From assembly GCA_050732575.1 (NCBI GenBank), contig JBOHRF010000303.1, forward strand, positions 1 to 6,268: a stretch of 6,268 nt of DNA. Direction: 5' to 3'. Of the stretch, positions 6,162-6,268 are shown in pieces. The position numbers and the translations under genes are program-made. The notes under the pieces were generated by a model that saw nothing but the letters and a program-made list of their open reading frames with translations, had not been told where the DNA came from and made no database searches. The DNA comes from JBBDWZ01 sp050732575 (lineage in GTDB: Bacteria; Gemmatimonadota; Gemmatimonadetes; Longimicrobiales; RSA9). The number at the start of each line of letters is the position of its first letter. Position 1 is the stretch's first letter.

Positions 6162-6268
6162 CGACGCCTCGGTGGTTTCGTCTCCTGCGCGCGGGCGGCC
6201 TTCTGGTGCTGCTCCTGTTGGCGGCCGCCGGGCTGGGCTACTACCGCGCCGGCATACCCACACACCAT
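6158..6268 (+). CDS. N-terminus of a membrane-anchored or secreted protein, cut by right edge
   Basis: Only 37 residues are visible: a short start with two arginines (MTTPRWFRLLRAGG), then a strongly hydrophobic stretch LLVLLLLAAAGLGYY at about 15-29, then RAGIPTHH. This is a signal peptide or single N-terminal membrane anchor, with basic residues on the cytoplasmic side. There is no lipobox cysteine in the visible part. The ATG overlaps the preceding stop codon as ATGA, with a G-rich run at 6146-6150 as a possible weak ribosome binding site seven bases upstream. By position it should belong to the same export or assembly system, but the family cannot be named from this piece. Confidence 0.75.
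   Translation, partial: MTTPRWFRLLRAGGLLVLLLLAAAGLGYYRAGIPTHH

Noticed and set aside
5673..6263. Minus-strand open frame of 196 codons at the right end
   Set aside because: Antisense to the second cysteine domain and the next gene start; the plus-strand reading explains the sequence through the internal domain repeat and the ATGA overlaps.
1..6268. CRISPR array, tRNA, rRNA, insertion sequence or phage attachment site
   Set aside because: No regularly spaced repeats, cloverleaf-like sequence, transposase motif or terminal inverted repeat pair was seen on either strand.

Overview
This is a GC-rich bacterial segment from a surface-polysaccharide (exopolysaccharide, capsule or O-antigen-like) locus. 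The Wzm/Wzt-type exporter points to a Gram-negative bacterium, and the codon use would fit a proteobacterium. That placement is an inference: nothing in the window fixes the taxon. No rRNA, tRNA, CRISPR array, insertion sequence or phage gene is visible.

Left part (1-2315): two divergent genes flank a 355-nt gap. A minus-strand polysaccharide deacetylase (NodB-type fold) begins near 748 and runs off the left edge. A plus-strand 403-aa membrane protein (1104-2315) joins a VanZ-like domain to a soluble region that resembles a LamG/concanavalin-A-like fold, then to three more membrane segments. The gap holds a perfect 8-bp inverted repeat just upstream of the VanZ-like gene.

Middle (2316-2971): 656 nt with no convincing gene. 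It holds an inverted repeat just after the VanZ-like stop codon, a perfect 14-bp palindrome, a 9-bp direct repeat, a sigma-70-like promoter candidate with a 17-nt spacer, and a small perfect hairpin in what would be a long leader ahead of the next operon.

Right part (2972-6268): a tight plus-strand operon whose genes overlap by the four bases ATGA at every junction. The order is ABC-2 permease (Wzm-like), ABC ATPase with a C-terminal Wzt-type carbohydrate-binding domain, a 366-aa cysteine-rich protein made of two related domains, and the start of a membrane-anchored protein cut by the right edge.

Working model: the permease and ATPase export a lipid-linked glycan, and the Wzt C-terminal domain probably recognises its finished non-reducing end. 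The deacetylase and the VanZ-like protein would belong to the same glycan system by neighbourhood. The least explained element is the two-domain cysteine-rich protein, which is translationally coupled to the exporter and has no function I can assign.
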